Positions 63,755-64,000 of a stretch of DNA of 64,000 nt are shown piece after piece. The stretch comes from an uncultured Alphaproteobacteria bacterium (GTDB lineage Bacteria; Pseudomonadota; Alphaproteobacteria; HIMB59; GCA-002718135), in contig CACNSY010000001.1 of assembly GCA_902623255.1 (NCBI GenBank), forward strand, positions 81,463-145,462. The letters run 5' to 3'. Position numbers and translations under genes: made by a program. The notes beneath the pieces are model-generated. The model was not told the DNA's origin, made no database searches, and saw only the letters and a program-made list of their open reading frames with translations. Position 1 is the stretch's first letter. Every line of letters starts with the position of its first letter.

Positions 63755-64000
63755 TAAATTATTCTAGCATTATATATATTTTCATAATTAATATTATTTT
63801 TTAAAGTGATTGAACCATCTGGGTTAAGATTATGAAATATTCCTTGTTTTACATATTGTTCATCAATTTTTAAATTAATATTGCCTCCTAAATATAATAA
63901 TCTACTTTTATATTCATTCATAATTTTTTCGTGATTATTTAGTAGTTGTTTAAAATTGTTAAAATACTCTTCCATAATTTCATATACAAAATAAAAATTA
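63754..64000 (-). CDS. birA: Biotin--protein ligase, C-terminal part (runs off window)
   Basis: The frame stays open to the right edge of the window, so only the last about 82 codons are seen; an ATG at 63975 is internal, not the start. The visible part has EEYFNNFKQLLNNHEKIMNEYKSRLLYLGG-type helix and the C-terminal SH3-like domain strand YVKQGIFHNLNPDGSITLKN, which fit the end of BirA (the K-G-x-x-x-x-x-D/N-x-x-G-x-L signature). The identification rests mostly on its place upstream of coaX-rnj-proS, the conserved alphaproteobacterial order, with the end-domain pattern as support. Confidence 0.8.
   Translation of the reverse strand, partial: NFYFVYEIMEEYFNNFKQLLNNHEKIMNEYKSRLLYLGGNINLKIDEQYVKQGIFHNLNPDGSITLKNNINYENIYNARII

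Noticed and set aside
1..64000. CRISPR arrays, defence islands, toxin-antitoxin pairs, tRNA or rRNA genes
   Set aside because: Intergenic gaps are all about 100 bases or less and none holds repeats with spacers or a cloverleaf; the RatA-like protein is better read as Coq10.

Overview
The window is an AT-rich (by eye about 70% A+T), extremely compact stretch of chromosome from a streamlined alphaproteobacterium. Genes cover almost everything. Most neighbours in a run overlap by 1-26 bases, no gap exceeds about 100 bases, and there are no rRNA or tRNA genes, insertion sequences or CRISPR arrays. Gene order is classically alphaproteobacterial: gatCAB/ruvX, pyrB-plsY-topA, ntrYX-trkA-dat, fused ispDF, pdhABC-lipA-coq10, trpEGDC-moaC-lexA-gltX-gltA, the lpx/bamA/dxr/uppS/frr/pyrH/tsf/rpsB block, dnaE-lolDC-proS-rnj-coaX-birA. 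Base composition, packing and lost neighbours fit a marine SAR11/HIMB59-like oligotroph, but the exact clade is an inference.

Layout. 1-2132 (minus): gatB (cut by the window), gatA, gatC. 2150-6972 (plus): ruvX, pyrB, plsY, topA. 7003-15435: an accessory-looking block with a PepC/bleomycin-hydrolase peptidase, a fatty-acid desaturase, a 74-residue protein, an FkbM methyltransferase, then a minus run of MFS transporter, msrB, EamA transporter, a beta-hydroxyacid dehydrogenase, an inositol-phosphatase-family enzyme and a D-amino-acid transaminase. That minus run continues upstream into trkA, ntrX and ntrY (to 20280). 20340-22390 (plus): ispDF, pgpA, pncC/cinA. 22382-32548 (minus): coq10-like, lipA, pdhC, pdhB, pdhA, ftsB, eno, kdsA, pyrG, secG, tpiA. 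32598-42172 (plus): ppiD-like, trpE, trpG, trpD, trpC, moaC, lexA, gltX, gltA. 42147-54373 (minus): lpxB, lpxI, lpxA, fabZ, lpxD, ompH/skp, bamA, dxr, cdsA, uppS, frr, pyrH, tsf, rpsB. 54472-64000 (minus): dnaE, lolD, lolC/E, proS, a DUF1467 protein, rnj, coaX and the end of birA.

The genes cover central carbon flux (enolase, triosephosphate isomerase, pyruvate dehydrogenase, citrate synthase), tryptophan and pyrimidine synthesis, isoprenoid and phospholipid synthesis, lipid A/KDO and outer-membrane assembly, lipoprotein export, translation and replication.

The most unusual object is pyrB. Its reading frame carries about 65 extra N-terminal residues that look like the arm-binding N-terminal domain of a tyrosine recombinase (phage integrase). 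It is preceded by three helically phased TKACACAT repeats that resemble integrase arm sites. No ordinary start codon lies between this domain and the enzyme, so it looks like a real fusion left by a lost mobile element. Other points: an exact alphaproteobacterial SOS box in front of lexA; an NtrX whose AAA+ domain lacks the sigma54 loop and Walker B acids; several usual neighbours missing from their conserved slots (rseP, dprA, comEC, moeA, lpd, ntrBC, pyrC); a BamA ending in Asp rather than an aromatic residue; and a hairpin in the rpsB leader. No complete undescribed defence or mobile system was found.
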